17,966 nt of DNA from an uncultured bacterium (GCA_937898165.1 CALDKO010000079.1:1-17966), one strand, 5' to 3'. Positions 1-6,223 are shown, counted from the stretch's first letter. Numbers and translations: made by a program. The notes: generated by a model not told the origin, from the letters alone.

Positions 1-624
1 TTCTTTTAATTTTTTCATGAAATCATCAACACTTTCGAATGCTCCAAGACTTTTTACAAATTCATCATTCAATTCTGGTAATTGTTCATCTGCAATGTTT
101 TGGTGGTTGTGATCATGATGATCAACACCTTCTTTATGCATGTTTTCATGCGCGCGCATTTGTCGAATTTCTTTTATAGCTTTTTCAATTTCTGCATCAT
201 CAACATTAATCACAAGAGGTTCTTTATTTTTTTCTTTTGCAATTTTTGTAACATCTGATAGTTCAACAGTAGGTAATAGGTCACTAGTGATTACATACTC
301 CACATCATTTCCAGGTGCCAGTTTTGTGATATTGATATCAGGTCGCCCAATTGGCTGCACATCAGCCTCTTTAATAATAACGGTATAGTTTTCTGTGAGG
401 GCATCATCTGCCATTTCTGCCAACAGTCCAGTTTCACCGATTCGTTCCAGGATTTTTGCTTCGGGGACATGACCCTTTCGGAAACCATCAATTTCAATGG
501 TTTTTTGCAGTCGAGCTAAAGCTTTTGCACGAAACGCGGTAACGATTTTTTCAGGAATAGTAGCCGTAATTTCTACACGACTATTAGGAAGTTTTTTCAC
601 TTCTGTTTTGATATTTGTACTCAT
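1..624 (-). CDS. tig: Trigger factor, N-terminal part (runs off the left edge)
   Basis: Ribosome-associated chaperone that binds nascent chains at the exit tunnel. The open frame covers 208 codons from ATG at 624 to base 1, so the C-terminus is missing. Residues 1-110 look like the ribosome-binding domain, with the family signature GFRKGHVP at residues 47-54. Residues 110-155 match the start of the substrate-binding arm. The sequence then passes through a His-rich linker (residues 156-178, HENMHKEGVDHHDHNHQN) straight to LPELNDEFVKSLG (182-194). In canonical trigger factors that last motif follows the roughly 100-residue FKBP-type PPIase domain. The PPIase domain therefore appears to be absent and replaced by about 25 residues. 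The start is the first in-frame ATG; the nearby ATG at 629 runs into TGA at once. No Shine-Dalgarno is visible. Family assignment is secure; the domain loss is read directly from the sequence. Confidence 0.93.
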   Translation of the reverse strand, partial: MSTNIKTEVKKLPNSRVEITATIPEKIVTAFRAKALARLQKTIEIDGFRKGHVPEAKILERIGETGLLAEMADDALTENYTVIIKEADVQPIGRPDINITKLAPGNDVEYVITSDLLPTVELSDVTKIAKEKNKEPLVINVDDAEIEKAIKEIRQMRAHENMHKEGVDHHDHNHQNIADEQLPELNDEFVKSLGAFESVDDFMKKLKE

Positions 625-631
625 GCCATGA

Positions 632-660
632 AACATATCAGAAACAAGGTAAAAATGCAA
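632..660 (-). promoter_or_regulatory. Candidate sigma70-type promoter for tig, predicted leaderless
   Basis: On the minus strand TTGCAT (660-655) and TATGTT (637-632) are separated by exactly 17 nt. Only seven bases lie between the -10 box and the ATG at 624, so transcription would start at or next to the start codon. The -35 box lies in the T-tract of the preceding gene's terminator. Motif inference only. Confidence 0.4.
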
Positions 661-690
661 AAAAAGAGTCTCATAGGGGATGAGACTCTT
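659..690 (-). terminator. Rho-independent terminator of the lipoprotein gene
   Basis: A perfect 11-bp stem (AAGAGTCTCAT at 664-674 with ATGAGACTCTT at 680-690) and a 5-nt loop. On the minus strand it is followed by a run of seven T (665-659, overlapping the stem base). It lies 17 nt past the stop codon of the 707-1267 gene. Confidence 0.85.
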
Positions 691-706
691 CGAATATAAA
701 ACTACA

Positions 707-1267
707 CTATTTTTTTGTTAACGTGATTACAATTCCGGGGGCCTCGTGTTGGGTAAGGATAAACCTGGAATCTTTTTCTTCAACCGAATAATTACCATTC
801 ATTATTTCTGCCGAACAGATCATATATGCCTGATAAGGATAACTGCCATTGTTCTGCTGATAGGTAATTATCTTCTTATCCTTTAACTCCTGCGGGACAT
901 AGGTATTATTTTCATACCCAATACCGTTTGGATTTGGATCTTTAAACTGAATATTTAATAAACCGGTCCTAGTTTCAATTAATGTTGCAGTTTCCATTTG
1001 CCACGGCTCCATTGTTTTATAGAGCAGGCTGGTTCCACTGTTTGAAATCTTTGGTTCAAACAACGTAGGTAAAGAGGCATTATAAGTGAAATTAGAAATT
1101 AAATATTGTGAAATTTCAATTTCGCCAACCTTGATTGACTCTACTTTCATCACGTTGCCGTCGATTTTACTGATGGCCGATGGGTTGATAGCTTCTTTTT
1201 TACAAGATGTAAACGTAATTGCAAATAATGCAATTAAAAAAGATAATAATACTTTAGATTTTTTCAT
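707..1267 (-). CDS. Predicted lipoprotein with Bacteroidota-style signal
   Basis: A 186-residue secreted protein of unrecognised family. Residues 1-21 form a lipoprotein signal: a Lys-rich start, a hydrophobic stretch, then a lipobox ending FTSC with Cys22 as the likely lipidated residue. The SCKKE sequence after cleavage is typical of Bacteroidota lipoproteins. The mature part is mainly polar with alternating hydrophobic positions, suggesting a beta-rich fold; no catalytic motif is visible. It has its own well-formed promoter (1353-1325) and terminator (690-659), so it is a single-gene unit. ATG at 1267 is chosen because it gives an ideal signal peptide. Function unknown. The neighbouring T9SS-tagged protease makes acquisition from a Bacteroidota donor plausible. 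Confidence 0.8.
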   Translation of the reverse strand: MKKSKVLLSFLIALFAITFTSCKKEAINPSAISKIDGNVMKVESIKVGEIEISQYLISNFTYNASLPTLFEPKISNSGTSLLYKTMEPWQMETATLIETRTGLLNIQFKDPNPNGIGYENNTYVPQELKDKKIITYQQNNGSYPYQAYMICSAEIMNGNYSVEEKDSRFILTQHEAPGIVITLTKK

Positions 1268-1324
1268 TCGTTCTACGACCTATTTATATGTACCGGACTG
1301 TCGTTACCGGATTTGTTCTAGACT

Positions 1325-1353
1325 ATATTAGCATATATTATATATATTGTCAA
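1325..1353 (-). promoter_or_regulatory. Strong sigma70-type promoter for the lipoprotein gene
   Basis: On the minus strand a consensus TTGACA (1353-1348), a 17-nt spacer, then TAATAT (1330-1325). The predicted start near 1318 leaves a leader of about 50 nt containing two copies of TCCGGTA. Confidence 0.65.
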
Positions 1354-1375
1354 GTATTTATAAAGAGTAATTGCC

Positions 1376-1405
1376 TTGCACGAAGCTACTAACAAGAGAT
1401 ATACT
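1376..1405 (+). promoter_or_regulatory. Candidate promoter for the DoxX gene
   Basis: TTGCAC (1376-1381), an 18-nt spacer and TATACT (1400-1405). A second -10-like TATGAT lies at 1426-1431, only 8 nt before the ATG at 1440, so a leaderless transcript is an alternative. The region is divergent from the lipoprotein promoter. Confidence 0.45.
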
Positions 1406-1439
1406 ATAGGTATTAGTAACTTTAATATGATTATAAATT

Positions 1440-1901
1440 ATGAAAAAAATTATAGACAAAATGTATAACCCAACAAATACTAAACTTGGATTATTAGTAT
1501 TACGTGTAACCCTAGGATCAGTTTTTATGGTTCACGGAATTCAAAAACTTTCTAACATGGAAGGAACTATTGGATTTTTTGGAATGATTGGATTTTCTGC
1601 ATTTTGGGCATGGGTAGTTGCGCTTACTGAAACATTTGGAGGTTTTGCAGTAGTGATTGGATATGGAACACGTGTTGCAGCATCATTGTTGGCAGTTATA
1701 TTGTTGACTGTAATTATCTATGTTAAAAAAGGACAAGGATTTATGAAAGAGGAATTAGATATTGTTTTGCTTGGATTATCTCTTGGTGTTGGATTGATTG
1801 GTTGTGGACCGTACAGTGCATGCCATATGTGCCATAAAGGAGATTGCAAAACATGTGCATCAGATGGAACTTGTGGATGTGACTGTAAATCAAAGAAATA
1901 G
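1440..1901 (+). CDS. DoxX-family membrane protein with Cys-rich C-terminal tail
   Basis: A 153-residue integral membrane protein. The motif LVLRVTLGSVFMVHGIQKLS near the start, followed by an aromatic Gly/Phe stretch and further hydrophobic helices (about residues 14-32, 46-70, 75-93, 104-123), is the DoxX/DoxD-like architecture. This family is linked to quinone or thiol redox functions, but most members are uncharacterised. The last 32 residues are unusual: they hold eight cysteines plus His in CxxC- and CxC-like spacings (ACHMCHKGDCKTC, then TCGCDCKSKK), resembling a metal-binding or metallothionein-like tail. The gene has its own promoter and terminator and no operon partner. The DoxX call is good; metal binding by the tail is inference. 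Confidence 0.82.
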   Translation: MKKIIDKMYNPTNTKLGLLVLRVTLGSVFMVHGIQKLSNMEGTIGFFGMIGFSAFWAWVVALTETFGGFAVVIGYGTRVAASLLAVILLTVIIYVKKGQGFMKEELDIVLLGLSLGVGLIGCGPYSACHMCHKGDCKTCASDGTCGCDCKSKK

Positions 1902-1904
1902 TAT

Positions 1905-1931
1905 AAAAACCCTTTAAAACAAGGGTTTTTT
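1905..1931 (+). terminator. Rho-independent terminator after the DoxX gene
   Basis: Stem AAAAACCCTT (1905-1914) with AAGGGTTTTT (1921-1930), 6-nt loop, ending in a T run. It starts 3 nt after the TAG stop. Confidence 0.8.
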
Positions 1932-1948
1932 AGTACGTAATGAATATA

Positions 1949-1977
1949 TTGACAAATATAAATAAGTATGATATACT
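1949..1977 (+). promoter_or_regulatory. Near-consensus sigma70 promoter for the small secreted protein
   Basis: TTGACA (1949-1954), exactly 17 nt, TATACT (1972-1977). The predicted start near 1984 gives a leader of about 34 nt that is A-rich and lacks a Shine-Dalgarno. Confidence 0.7.
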
Positions 1978-2017
1978 TTTCTTATAAATCATTCTTTAAA
2001 TAAAACAAAATATACAC

Positions 2018-2386
2018 ATGAAAAAAATAATCATCACAACAATCACGTTAATATTAGTAACATTTGCAATTAATGTTTCGGCAGCAAATGAAATAAAAGA
2101 AACCTACACACCAATTGTTTCAAACAAAACAACAGCCTATCGTTGGGTGGCAACAATGGCAAATGATATAAAATACACTGTAATTATGATTGTAAACCAA
2201 GACAATCAAATGCAAAATTATATTTCGATAAAAGCTGAAAGATTCAGCGAACAGATTTCATTTGAAGATTTACCTGTTGCGCCTGGAGCTTCAAATATAA
2301 GTTTTTATTTATCTGAAGATCACAAAAAAATGTCTGTATACTATTATGCAGATGGTCCGGTTACAGTTGATATTGAAGACCTGTAA
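2018..2386 (+). CDS. Small secreted protein of unknown function
   Basis: A 122-residue protein with a clear Sec signal peptide: KK at the start, hydrophobic core to about residue 18, and a likely cleavage after NVSA (about residue 22). The mature part is about 100 residues, with no cysteine and alternating polar and hydrophobic residues that suggest a beta-sandwich. It contains YRWVATMANDIKYTVIMIVN and a C-terminal YYYADGPVTVDIEDL. I do not recognise a family. It has a near-consensus promoter and ends at a hairpin shared with the convergent Gmad2 gene. ATG at 2018 is the only start that gives the signal peptide. Confidence 0.75.
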   Translation: MKKIIITTITLILVTFAINVSAANEIKETYTPIVSNKTTAYRWVATMANDIKYTVIMIVNQDNQMQNYISIKAERFSEQISFEDLPVAPGASNISFYLSEDHKKMSVYYYADGPVTVDIEDL

Positions 2387-2401
2387 AAAATATAAAAATA
2401 A

Positions 2402-2429
2402 AACCCGTTCACAAAATTGTGAACGGGTT
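2402..2429. terminator. Bidirectional terminator between convergent genes
   Basis: Near-perfect palindrome: AACCCGTTCACAA (2402-2414) and TTGTGAACGGGTT (2417-2429). The minus side is followed by a T-rich tail, the better signal; the plus side has a weaker T content. It separates the 2018-2386 and 2455-2937 genes. Confidence 0.75.
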
Positions 2430-2454
2430 CATTGTTTATCATGGAATTAATGAA

Positions 2455-2937
2455 TTAATTATTTTCAAAAATTACTGGAACAATATATTGATCTGTTTCT
2501 GGATTAAATGGCGCTTCACCATCCGATGGGTCGTCTTTTCTAAAGAGGAGACTTCCAACACCGGTATAGGTAAATGTTTCAGGGAGGGTTACCGTAAAAT
2601 GAACATTAGTGGTTACCATCCAGTCTTCGGTAGTAGTTGCAGTAACAACTGCAATAGTATCCCCGTTTACATCGCGTAATGTTACAGGAAAGGATGCTTC
2701 AAAGAACCAAAATCCTGGAACGGTACCGGTAATTACTTGTTTTGGTGTTACATGATCATTATCAGATACATTATCAAGATTTAATACAGTAACTGGTGCT
2801 ACTTGTACAGGCATGTCTTCATTTTTTGGGGCATTGGTGAGTTTAGGAAAAAACAACAATATTCCAGCCATTATTAAAGTAATTAAGGCTAGTCCTGTAA
2901 TTTCCAAGAACACCTGGGTTTTTTTGGATATATTCAT
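2455..2937 (-). CDS. Membrane-anchored Gmad2 immunoglobulin-like domain protein
   Basis: A 160-residue protein with one N-terminal membrane segment (about residues 10-31, LEITGLALITLIMAGILLFF) and an extracytoplasmic domain. Residues 50-158 match the Gmad2 Ig-like pattern: a TP..VITGTVPGFWFFEASFPV core, then RDVNGD, an EDWMVTTNVHFTVTLP segment, and a closing LLFRKDDPSDG...VPVIF strand. Gmad2 was named from spore germination proteins and is frequent as a stand-alone anchored domain in Patescibacteria; its role there is unknown. A -10 box (TATACT, 2952-2947) lies only 9 nt before the ATG. Domain call is good; function is not established. Confidence 0.82.
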   Translation of the reverse strand: MNISKKTQVFLEITGLALITLIMAGILLFFPKLTNAPKNEDMPVQVAPVTVLNLDNVSDNDHVTPKQVITGTVPGFWFFEASFPVTLRDVNGDTIAVVTATTTEDWMVTTNVHFTVTLPETFTYTGVGSLLFRKDDPSDGEAPFNPETDQYIVPVIFENN

Positions 2938-2946
2938 ACTGGCAAT

Positions 2947-2952
2947 AGTATA
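2947..2952 (-). promoter_or_regulatory. -10 box for the Gmad2 gene, leaderless spacing
   Basis: TATACT on the minus strand with nine bases to the start codon. No good -35 at 16-18 nt is visible, so this is a partial promoter call. Confidence 0.35.
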
Positions 2953-3003
2953 TCAAAAATAAATCACAATACATACCCAACCTGGTATTATGTGGATAAT
3001 TAC

Positions 3004-3031
3004 TTGCTTTTTTCAGGACTTATTGTATACT
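3004..3031 (+). promoter_or_regulatory. Candidate promoter for the metalloprotease gene
   Basis: TTGCTT (3004-3009), 16-nt spacer, TATACT (3026-3031). The predicted start near 3038 gives a leader of about 48 nt before ATG 3086. Confidence 0.5.
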
Positions 3032-3085
3032 TTGTACAAAGATTGAAAAAGTTATTTGTCATTTAAAAATTTAAAAAACGTTAGA

Positions 3086-5116
3086 ATGAAAAGAAAATTA
3101 AGTATCATTATACTGTTATTATATAGCGGTATGGTGACCCACGCCCAGGGAAATGGGTTTGCATGTGGATCAGTTCCACCATCTGAAAAAGAAAATGTTC
3201 GTTTCCAAGAATTCGAACAGTATATGTATCAGACGTTGAATAAGCCAGTTAATGCACGCAATGCATCATTTGGTTGTACTACAGATCAAGGTAATGTTGT
3301 CACGTTACCAGTTGTGTTTCATATTATTGATACATCAGCAACAACAGTTGCAACAAATGCACAAATTACACTAGCCTTGAAAAACTTGAATGACCAATGG
3401 CGTCGTGTTACCGGTGATGGTGTCGATATGAAAATTCAGTTTGGATTAGCACAACGTGATCCATTTGGTAATCTAACTACAGGTATTAATCGTGTTAGTG
3501 GTAGAAATGTTCCTAATTATTTAAATTACGGATTAAATTTATCGACTAATTTGGTTTCGGTATTAAATTTAGGTAATTGGCCAAGTGATCAATATATAAA
3601 TATTTATATTGTTACAAGATTAGTTGGCGCTGGTGGTTATGGTACAATGCCTGGAAATGCTGGATACGATGGTATTTTTCTGGATTCACGTGGAACATTC
3701 ACAAATGGTAATATTTCCTTAACACATGAAATGGGTCATTATTTTGGACTGTTTCATACTTTTGAAACAGTATTTAATGATTCAGGAAATGAATGCCAAA
3801 ATGATAATTGTTTATTACGAGGTGATCGTAATTGTGATACACCTCCAGTTAAAGTGGATGATTGTGGCTCAACAACATGTTCAGGCAGCGGTGATCCTAA
3901 TAATTCATTTAAAAATTATATGAGTTATTGTAATGGTTCAACCAGGTTTACCCAAGGTCAAAAAGATAGAGTTCGTGCAGCGCTGTTCAGTGAATACCGT
4001 ATAGGTTTGATTTCTTCGAATGCATTTATTCCGACAACTACACCACTTGAAGCAAGTATTGACTCGATACAGTACGTAAATGATCTGTCTTCACCTTTAT
4101 GTGGACACAAATTGGACAGCGTATTACTTCGTGTAAATAATCTTGGAACAACTACCATTACATTATTAAAAATTAGAACTTCTGTTGCAGGTGTGTTAAC
4201 CAACACTGTAACAAAATCAGTCAGTATTGCTCCTGGTACTTCAAAATTAGTGAGTGTGCCAGCGATTACGTTTACTGCCAGTGGTTCATATGATTTGTCA
4301 TTTGAATTATTGCAGATCAATTCGAATAGGATTGATTATGATACGCTAAATAATAAGGTTTGCACGAGTGTTGAGCCGATTATTCTCCAAGTAGTTACCA
4401 TTATTACAGTTGATGTGCCAGGTGGAGGAACGGCAACCGGTGCAAAAATATTTACATGCAGCGGAATCGATACATTAAAATTCACTGTAAATACAGGACA
4501 TGAATTTCTTGGTTGGTATTTGGATGGTGTATTACTTTCCACTAATACTGAATATTCTTACGCTGTTGATGTGAATGAGTTTGCAACAGATAAACAATTT
4601 TTTGCAATGTGTAGGAAAAAGAGATTTACTGTTACAACCTCGGTGAGTCCTGCAAATGCAGGTACAGTGACCCCGGGTAGTACATATGACTATGGTTCCA
4701 CAGATAGCTTAAAAACTCACAAAAAAGCTGGATATGTTTTCTTATACTGGAAGAAAAATAATGTATTTTATTCTTCTGATTCTATTATTCCTATTACAGT
4801 AGATGATAATGCGAATTATGTTGCGGTCTATGACATTGCAACAGGTATAAAAAACAACACATTGGATGTCGATGTGTCATTATATCCAAACCCAACGAAT
4901 GATGTAATTAACATCGCCGTTGTTTCAAGCAAAAAAATCAATGGAACTATTTCCATTGTAAATATTCTTGGGCAAGCTCTTGAACAAAGAGTCGTTAATG
5001 CATCTACATCTAATTTTCAATTTGATGTAAGTACATTTGCAACTGGCAGTTACTTCATCTCGCTTAGAGATGAAGAAAGCAACACCCAAGAAATATATAA
5101 ATTTATTGTTAGGTAA
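3086..5116 (+). CDS. Pappalysin-type (M43) secreted metalloprotease with T9SS sorting domain
   Basis: A 676-residue secreted zinc protease. From ATG 3086 the protein starts with a signal peptide (KRKLSIIILLLYSG...HAQG); the frame can extend to a TTG at 3056, but that spoils the signal. The catalytic domain covers about residues 40-310. It has the metzincin zinc motif HEMGHYFGLFH at 214-224, a CDTPP motif, and the Met-turn NYMSYC with Met279, as in pappalysin/cytophagalysin proteases. Next come a CARDB-like Ig region (about 320-430) and two 70-residue repeats with GWYLDG and YWKKNN motifs resembling divergent InlB/Bacteroidales repeats. Residues 600-676 (LYPNPTNDVIN, NILGQ, DVSTFATGSYFISL, KFIV) are a type A T9SS C-terminal sorting domain. 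That domain belongs to Bacteroidota secretion and is unexpected here. Confidence 0.93.
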   Translation: MKRKLSIIILLLYSGMVTHAQGNGFACGSVPPSEKENVRFQEFEQYMYQTLNKPVNARNASFGCTTDQGNVVTLPVVFHIIDTSATTVATNAQITLALKNLNDQWRRVTGDGVDMKIQFGLAQRDPFGNLTTGINRVSGRNVPNYLNYGLNLSTNLVSVLNLGNWPSDQYINIYIVTRLVGAGGYGTMPGNAGYDGIFLDSRGTFTNGNISLTHEMGHYFGLFHTFETVFNDSGNECQNDNCLLRGDRNCDTPPVKVDDCGSTTCSGSGDPNNSFKNYMSYCNGSTRFTQGQKDRVRAALFSEYRIGLISSNAFIPTTTPLEASIDSIQYVNDLSSPLCGHKLDSVLLRVNNLGTTTITLLKIRTSVAGVLTNTVTKSVSIAPGTSKLVSVPAITFTASGSYDLSFELLQINSNRIDYDTLNNKVCTSVEPIILQVVTIITVDVPGGGTATGAKIFTCSGIDTLKFTVNTGHEFLGWYLDGVLLSTNTEYSYAVDVNEFATDKQFFAMCRKKRFTVTTSVSPANAGTVTPGSTYDYGSTDSLKTHKKAGYVFLYWKKNNVFYSSDSIIPITVDDNANYVAVYDIATGIKNNTLDVDVSLYPNPTNDVINIAVVSSKKINGTISIVNILGQALEQRVVNASTSNFQFDVSTFATGSYFISLRDEESNTQEIYKFIVR

Positions 5117-5166
5117 CTAACATAAATTATAAAAAACTTTTCTTATCTTTTTTCATCTTTAACGCG

Positions 5167-5194
5167 AACCGGCTCATTTTTGAGCCGGTTTTTT
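5167..5194 (+). terminator. Rho-independent terminator of the metalloprotease gene
   Basis: Stem AACCGGCTCA (5167-5176) with TGAGCCGGTT (5181-5190), T4 loop, then a T run through 5194. It lies 50 nt after the stop codon. Confidence 0.88.
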
Positions 5195-5197
5195 ATT

Positions 5198-5306
5198 GTC
5201 ATCCTGGACCTGATCCAGGATCTTGGTGGTTTTCTTGTTTTTATCATACTGACGAATGTCAATATGATAAAAAGGAACGTGAGATTCTGATATCCATCAG
5301 AATGAC
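5198..5306. repeat. Paired palindromic repeat A: head unit, inner hairpin, tail unit
   Basis: The head unit at 5198-5224 reads GTCATCCTGG, ACCTGAT, then CCAGGATCTT. The tail unit at 5282-5306 is AGATTCTGAT, ATCC, ATCAGAATGAC, a diverged inverted copy. Between them lies a separate hairpin at 5238-5273: TTTTTATCATA pairs with TATGATAAAAA, one mismatch, then TGAC/GTCA around a GAAT loop. The whole 109-bp element begins with GTCAT and ends with ATGAC. It is non-coding and lies between the protease terminator and the ppa terminator. Confidence 0.8.
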
Positions 5307-5322
5307 TAATTACAATAAATAA

Positions 5323-5352
5323 CAAAATACAGGAATTACTTCCTGTATTTTG
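5323..5352 (-). terminator. Terminator of the pyrophosphatase gene, containing its stop codon
   Basis: Perfect 13-bp stem CAAAATACAGGAA (5323-5335) with TTCCTGTATTTTG (5340-5352). On the minus strand the TAA stop (5338-5336) occupies the 4-nt loop, and the last codons of ppa form one arm. A T-rich tail follows. Confidence 0.72.
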
Positions 5353-5869
5353 CATCGTAGATTTCAATTGATTCCTTGATATTGGCGAGCGCAACGTCTT
5401 TGCCGTGGATACCGTTAATAGTAACAGTTCCTTTCTCACCTTTTTTGAGCTCTTTATAGGTTTCCCAAAAATGAGTGAATTCTTTCAGGCTGTGCTTATT
5501 AATATCAGACAAATCCTTCGTATCTTCCCAACGCTTATCGTTTACAGGTACAGCGATTATTTTTGCATCACTTTCGCCTGAATCAGTCATATCCATAACT
5601 GCTACTGGACGTACTGCTACCAAAATGCCTGGGTTCAATGGAAATGTAGTTAGCACAATTACATCAATCGCATCACCATCATGCCATAATGTTTGTGGAA
5701 CGAATCCGTAATCAAATGGGTAGGGTGCTGATGAGTAATTTGCACGATCCAGTGCAATTAATCCAGTTGCTTTATCGATTTCGTATTTATTAGAAGATCC
5801 TTTTGGGATTTCAATAATTACATTTAACTCTTCAATAGTACCACGTGGTACATCATGCCATAGGTTCAT
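5336..5869 (-). CDS. ppa: Inorganic pyrophosphatase (family I)
   Basis: Cytoplasmic enzyme hydrolysing pyrophosphate to two phosphates, which pulls biosynthetic reactions forward. The 177-residue length is normal for the bacterial family. Family motifs appear in order: VIIEIPKGS and KYEID near residues 18-32, YPFDYGFVPQTL at about 50, the metal-binding DGDAIDVIV near 64-72, VRPVAVMDMTDSGESDAKIIAVP near 85-110, then HFWETYKELK. The signature D-x-D-P-x-D is altered to DGDAID: the usually conserved proline is alanine, while the metal-binding aspartates are kept. The leader is formed by a palindromic repeat (5879-5905), and the stop lies in the terminator loop. It probably forms the end of a nusA - GIY-YIG - ppa unit, although the repeats could insulate the genes. 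Confidence 0.95.
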   Translation of the reverse strand: MNLWHDVPRGTIEELNVIIEIPKGSSNKYEIDKATGLIALDRANYSSAPYPFDYGFVPQTLWHDGDAIDVIVLTTFPLNPGILVAVRPVAVMDMTDSGESDAKIIAVPVNDKRWEDTKDLSDINKHSLKEFTHFWETYKELKKGEKGTVTINGIHGKDVALANIKESIEIYDAKYRK

Positions 5870-5878
5870 AATTGTATT

Positions 5879-6223
5879 GTCATCCTGGACCTGATCCAGG
5901 ATCTTAAATAGTATCTGATAAATCGGTCCATTCTGGGTTTGTCTTTTCTATAACATTTATTTTCCATTCTCGTTTCCAGAATTTCATTTGTTTTTCTCGG
6001 GCAATAGCTGATTCTATTGAATCAGTAGTATCATACCAAACAAGATTTTTAACAAAGTATCTTTTAGTAAAACCTTCGATAATTCCATTTTTATGTTCGT
6101 ATATTCTTCGTTTTAAATTGTTTGTAACCCCAATATAGAGTACTCCATGTTTTTTACTTGCAAGAATATATACAAAATAAGTATTCATAGGCTATACAAG
6201 ATCCTGGCATGCGCCAGGATGAC
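5879..6223. repeat. Paired palindromic repeat B enclosing the GIY-YIG gene
   Basis: The head unit at 5879-5905 is identical to that at 5198-5224 over all 27 bases. The tail unit at 6198-6223 reads AAGATCCTGGC, ATGC, GCCAGGATGAC. Between them is almost exactly the GIY-YIG ORF: its TAA stop uses the TT at the end of the head unit, and its ATG is nine bases from the tail unit. The outer ends GTCATCCTGG and CCAGGATGAC are inverted copies, so the 345-bp unit has the layout of a small mobile element with terminal inverted repeats. Confidence 0.75.
5904..6188 (-). CDS. Single-domain GIY-YIG endonuclease (UPF0213/YhbQ-like)
   Basis: A 94-residue complete GIY-YIG nuclease domain. It opens with YFVYILASKKHGVLYIGVTN (the paired VYI and YIG strands), continues NNLKRRIYEHKNG with the catalytic arginine region, has FTKRYFVKNLVWYD and AIAREKQMKFWKREWK in the middle, and ends NPEWTDL, the usual layout of small stand-alone members. 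The family cleaves DNA with one metal ion; biological roles of these short proteins are mostly unknown. The gene sits tightly between an oppositely oriented pair of palindromic repeats, with no Shine-Dalgarno. The context suggests a link to the repeats, but this is inference; a housekeeping or repair role is the alternative. Confidence 0.9.
   Translation of the reverse strand: MNTYFVYILASKKHGVLYIGVTNNLKRRIYEHKNGIIEGFTKRYFVKNLVWYDTTDSIESAIAREKQMKFWKREWKINVIEKTNPEWTDLSDTI

Noticed and set aside
140..388. Plus-strand ORF antisense to tig
   Set aside because: The minus strand encodes clear trigger factor; this ORF is low-complexity and has no supporting start or homology.
3056..3085. Extended protease start at TTG 3056
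   Set aside because: It adds ten residues before a textbook signal peptide beginning at ATG 3086.
5879..5890. AGGATG in the repeat as the ppa ribosome binding site
   Set aside because: It lies too far from the start codon, and it is part of the repeat end found in many non-leader positions.
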